Positions 60,727 through 64,000 of a stretch of 64,000 nt of DNA are shown one piece after another. Each line of letters opens with the position of its first letter. Positions within the stretch are counted from its first letter, which is position 1. A model generated the notes under the pieces. That model did no database searches. It saw nothing but the letters and a program-made list of their open reading frames with translations, and was not told where the DNA came from. The DNA lies in assembly GCA_020205615.1 (NCBI GenBank), contig CM035167.1, positions 32,245,402 through 32,309,401 on the forward strand, in the 5' to 3' direction. A program made the position numbers and the translations under genes. This DNA comes from Panax quinquefolius. Taxonomy: Eukaryota > Streptophyta > Magnoliopsida > Apiales > Araliaceae.

Positions 60727-63107
60727 TGTGATGCCCCCAAAAAAGGTATACATCACCCATCTTGAGTCGTCAAATACATGGTACAAATTTCAAATACAAT
60801 CTTAAATATACAACATGAGCTGTGAATTTTAATACAAACATTGTTTTTAGACAAAGATTAAAACTCAAAATAAGTCCTCAATACATTTATTAACACACTA
60901 TTTCGCGAGTAATAGTGAGGACCACTAATGTTATCCTCTGACCCGGCCACTCCGTTCCTCGACTCGTCCCTGCTACGTTCTCATTTCCTGAAGAGAACAG
61001 TGAAAGAAAGGGTGAGCTCAACTAGCCTAGTAAGAAATATTATGACTAAGATAAAGCAGAATAAATTATCTTTAGTCTTCAATAGTGTTAAACTGATACA
61101 ATATAACAAACATCAAGTTTAACTTCAGCGGAACAAGCAATCCATTAAAATAGTCAAGTAAAAATAAAATCTACTATCTTTTATGATTTAAAAGGTTTTT
61201 TATCACTTTTATTGCTGAGACTCAGGTTAATAAATAATCCACATCATTGAATCACCCCTGCACTACGGCCAATGATATTCTTTAGTAACACGACCACAAA
61301 TTATCCATGCACTATGGGCCAAGGATATTCATGTATTCATTAATGGTCATGATCATGCCAACAACTGTCCATCAATACACTACGGCCAATGAGGATTTTT
61401 ACCACATCATTTGTAACATTACGGTCATGATTATACCAAATAATCCCTGGTCATAATCATACCAAGTCCATCTATGCACTACAGGCCACAGATGACTTTC
61501 AACATATTATAAACATGAGGATGATGACAATGATATAAGAATTCAATAAAACAAGTTCAAGAATTAATTTATCCAGGAATTATTAAAGTCCAAATTTTCA
61601 ACGTGATACTTCTTTGTGGAGTAAAATTCAAGAATGCTCAGAAGAATATTTCCATGAAAAGATACTGGATGAAGCGCAAATATCAAGGATATTCCACTAA
61701 TTTCATGGAGTATAGAAGTCAAAACTTTAACCAACTGAGTATAATAAAGAATGGAATAACAAAAGAAATCACCAGGCATGCGATAGACCACACAGACAGG
61801 TTATTCCAACATAATAATAAATAACGGAACCAGTCATGCAGAAATGCATGTATGTGGATGTTCCAATGTAATGATAAATAATTGAACCAGTCATGCGCAA
61901 AAGCATGCGTATGGATGTTCCAACAAAATGATAAAGAATCTAATAATAATGTAAATCAACGTAAATACATTTCACATCATGACAAAGTTATTCCAACATA
62001 ATGATAAAAATGAAATAACAGAAGAATTTCACCAAGTATATGGTAGCCCACGTATACAGGTTATTCCAACAGAATAATAAAGAATGGAATAACAACAGTT
62101 CTCTTCATGAATACAAAAAAAATAATACCCCCTACCTTAGAAAGAATAAGATCGGATATAGAAGTAGTGAAGTAGTAAGTAACTTTTTTTCTTCTTTCTC
62201 TCTGTATTTTCTCTTTCTAGAGTTTCAGTGAATTCGTAAGTAATAATGAAGGAATGAGCTTCTATTATAAAAGAATGGACTGCATAGTAACTTATTCACG
62301 AACGGTCCAGATTGATTTACTTTAAACGGACGGTCCAGATTTAAAATAAAATCTTTTAAATAAAATATAATATATTCTATTTATTGTCTAATAAAATAAA
62401 TAACTTTATAAAAGTATTCTATTTTATATAAAAAGATTTTACTATGCAAAACACTATACAACACTATGCATAATAAAATATAATATATTCTAATTAATGT
62501 CTAATAAAACAAATAACTTTATAAAAGTATTCATTTTATATACAAAGATTTTACTATGCAAAACACTATGCGTGCACTATGCAACACTATGCATAATAAA
62601 ATATAATATATTCTAATTATTGTCTAATAAAACAAATAACTTTATAAAAGTATTCATTTTATATAAAAGATTTTACTACGCAAAACACTATGATCAATTC
62701 ATCAGAAAGTAATAATTGAACAATAATCGGAGTGACTTCTCACGAAGCATCAATAATCAATTACGTGTGCTACTATGCAACCACGCCAGACATTATACTT
62801 TTAACACCGGGTGTTTCAATAGTTAACGTAAAACTTCCGCCGTTATTTTCATAAAGTATTTTTGTCGTTTTTCAATCCTACAATAATTTCACATTGAGGT
62901 CCACCAATGATTGTGCCAGTTGCATTTAATATTCCCTGTTAAAATGAATATTCCCCGACCAATCGAATATTATATAACAACTTGCGTACTTTGCAAAATT
63001 TAAAAATATTACCCACAACTATAACATTATATCAAATTTAGTCCATAATATTCAAAAATGATATTCATAGAAAATTCATCTTTATTTATAAAAGTTGGGG
63101 TCTTATA
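60727..63107 (-). repeat. 5' LTR of element A
   Basis: The LTR runs from TGTGATGCCCCC to GGGTCTTATA (2381 bp). The terminal CA is mutated to TA. The array of about 60-bp units (61735-62110) is longer than in the 3' LTR. The TATA box is damaged (62265-62274 reads TTATAATAG on the minus strand, where the others read CTATAAATAG). Confidence 0.92.
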
Positions 63108-64000
63108 GTTGATCCACAAGCAAAACATCCTCTGATCTTCTTTGGCTTTGGGAAATTTGGCGATATGTGCCCCTCTTGGCCACAATTATAGCAAGTGCTC
63201 TTTCCCTTCCAGCACTCCCCCTGATGACTTCTTCCACACTTGTTGCAAGCTTCGGTCCTTTTCTTGAAGTTTCCCTGGTGACTTCCACCTTGATTATTGT
63301 TTCTGTTGTTGTTGTTGTTATTTTCCCATTTCCTTTTTCCATAATTACTCCCTCCGCTGCTGCTTCCTCCATGATGCTCACTACCAGTGTTCTTGTTCTT
63401 CTTCTCTTTATAATATAGACTTAAGGCCTCACTGCCACCTTCCGCAATGATTGCCTTCTCTAACAAGGTCATAAAGGAATCAATCTAGAAAACTGATACC
63501 TTATTATACAACAACGACTTCAACCCTTGCTCGAAGCGTCTCTCCTTCATTTCCTCATCCCCAACTTGGTGCTCCGCAAATCGTGCTAGTTCATTAAACT
63601 TCGTTGCGTATTGCGCCACCATCATATCTCCTTATTTTAACTCTAGGAACTTCACTTCCATCCTACTCTTCATACTTTTCGGGAAATAGTTCTTGAAGAA
63701 CAACGTCGTTAACCTCTCCCATGTTATCGTTCCTTCTCCCGCTCTCTGCTGATTAGTTTCCCACCAATAGTTCACTTCACCCCTCATCATGTATGTGGCA
63801 AATACTGTCTTTTGGTCTTCAGCCACGCGAGCTATAGTGAAGGCCTTCTCGATCTCCTTAATCCAAGTTTTCGCAACTATCGGGTCAGTGGTTCCTGTAA
63901 ACTCTGGGGGTTCTACACTCTTAAAATCTTTGAAGGTTGTTATTGGGACAGCTTGGGGAACGGGCGGTAAGGGTTCGTTTCTTCCCCTCAGAGCTTCTCT
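63108..64000 (-). pseudogene. gag of element D, upstream part
   Basis: The minus strand from the right edge encodes a Gypsy Gag. It includes EPPEFTGTTDPIVAKTWI (63890-63945), YMMRGEVNYWWETNQ, FFKNYFPKSMKSRMEVKFLE (63632-63760), a Gly/Asn-rich linker, and zinc knuckles CNKCGRSHQGECW and CYNCGQEGHISPNF (last Cys replaced by Phe). It ends in CFACGS at the element A target site. Stops replace a residue after FLELK (about 63632) and near 63485. The start lies beyond the window. The frame resumes at 46635, which proves that A inserted here. Confidence 0.9.

Larger units (their letters stand above)
46636..63107 (-). mobile_element. Ty3/Gypsy chromovirus-type element A with two nested insertions
   Basis: Its LTRs are at 46636-48701 and 60727-63107, and 5-bp target duplications GTTGA lie at 46631-46635 and 63108-63112. 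The order on the minus strand is 5' LTR, PBS, gag, protease, RT, RNase H, integrase, polypurine tract and 3' LTR. N1 (solo LTR) sits in integrase and N2 (palindrome) in gag. Without them the element is about 9.3 kb. The integrase tail and long LTRs suggest the Tekay/Del group of chromoviruses, but this lineage call is an inference. It is defective through stops and insertions. Confidence 0.92.

Overview
This window is repeat-dominated plant DNA, probably from a eudicot. The evidence is AT-rich sequence, several degenerate Ty3/Gypsy retrotransposons with tRNA-type primer binding sites, a Helitron end, and Arabidopsis-type CCCTAA motifs. No intact host gene was found. Only one short exon-like stretch (about 3019-3183) might be genic. 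The species cannot be named from the sequence.

Layout. (1) 1-6326 is AT-rich non-LTR DNA with one possible exon and a Helitron 3' terminus at 5562-5590. (2) 6327-25467 is a chromovirus-type Gypsy element on the minus strand, called B/C here. Its 3' LTR is at 6327-8830 and its truncated 5' LTR is at 23158-25467. Its RT-to-integrase region is replaced by element X (9713-20659), which has about 4.6 kb LTRs around only 1.8 kb of non-coding internal DNA. (3) 25468-46185 is a 20.7 kb Tat/Ogre-like Gypsy element on the minus strand. It has a tRNA-Arg-type PBS, gag, protease, RT, two RNase H domains, integrase and an unusual 7.3 kb non-coding 3' region. (4) 46186-46498 is the edge of another LTR (E). 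(5) 46499-46635 and 63108-64000 are two halves of one gag gene (element D). They are split by element A (46636-63107), which is flanked by the 5-bp target duplication GTTGA. (6) A is a sister copy of B/C. It contains a 3.0 kb solo LTR (N1, 49850-52875, target duplication TTTTG) in integrase, and a 4.16 kb near-palindromic element (N2, 55576-59731) in gag whose arms carry many CCCTAA motifs.

How the parts relate. Nothing here looks able to move on its own. Every coding region has stops, frameshifts or insertions. All recognisable LTR elements (B/C, X, Tat, E, D, A, N1) lie in the same, minus orientation. The nesting gives a relative order: D is older than A, A is older than N1 and N2, and B/C is older than X and the Tat element. 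No convincing new biological system was found. The best candidates for follow-up are the palindromic N2 element, the long 3' region of the Tat element, the non-autonomous long-LTR element X, and a recurrent CAG/TGT interchange between repeat copies that may be a sequencing artefact.
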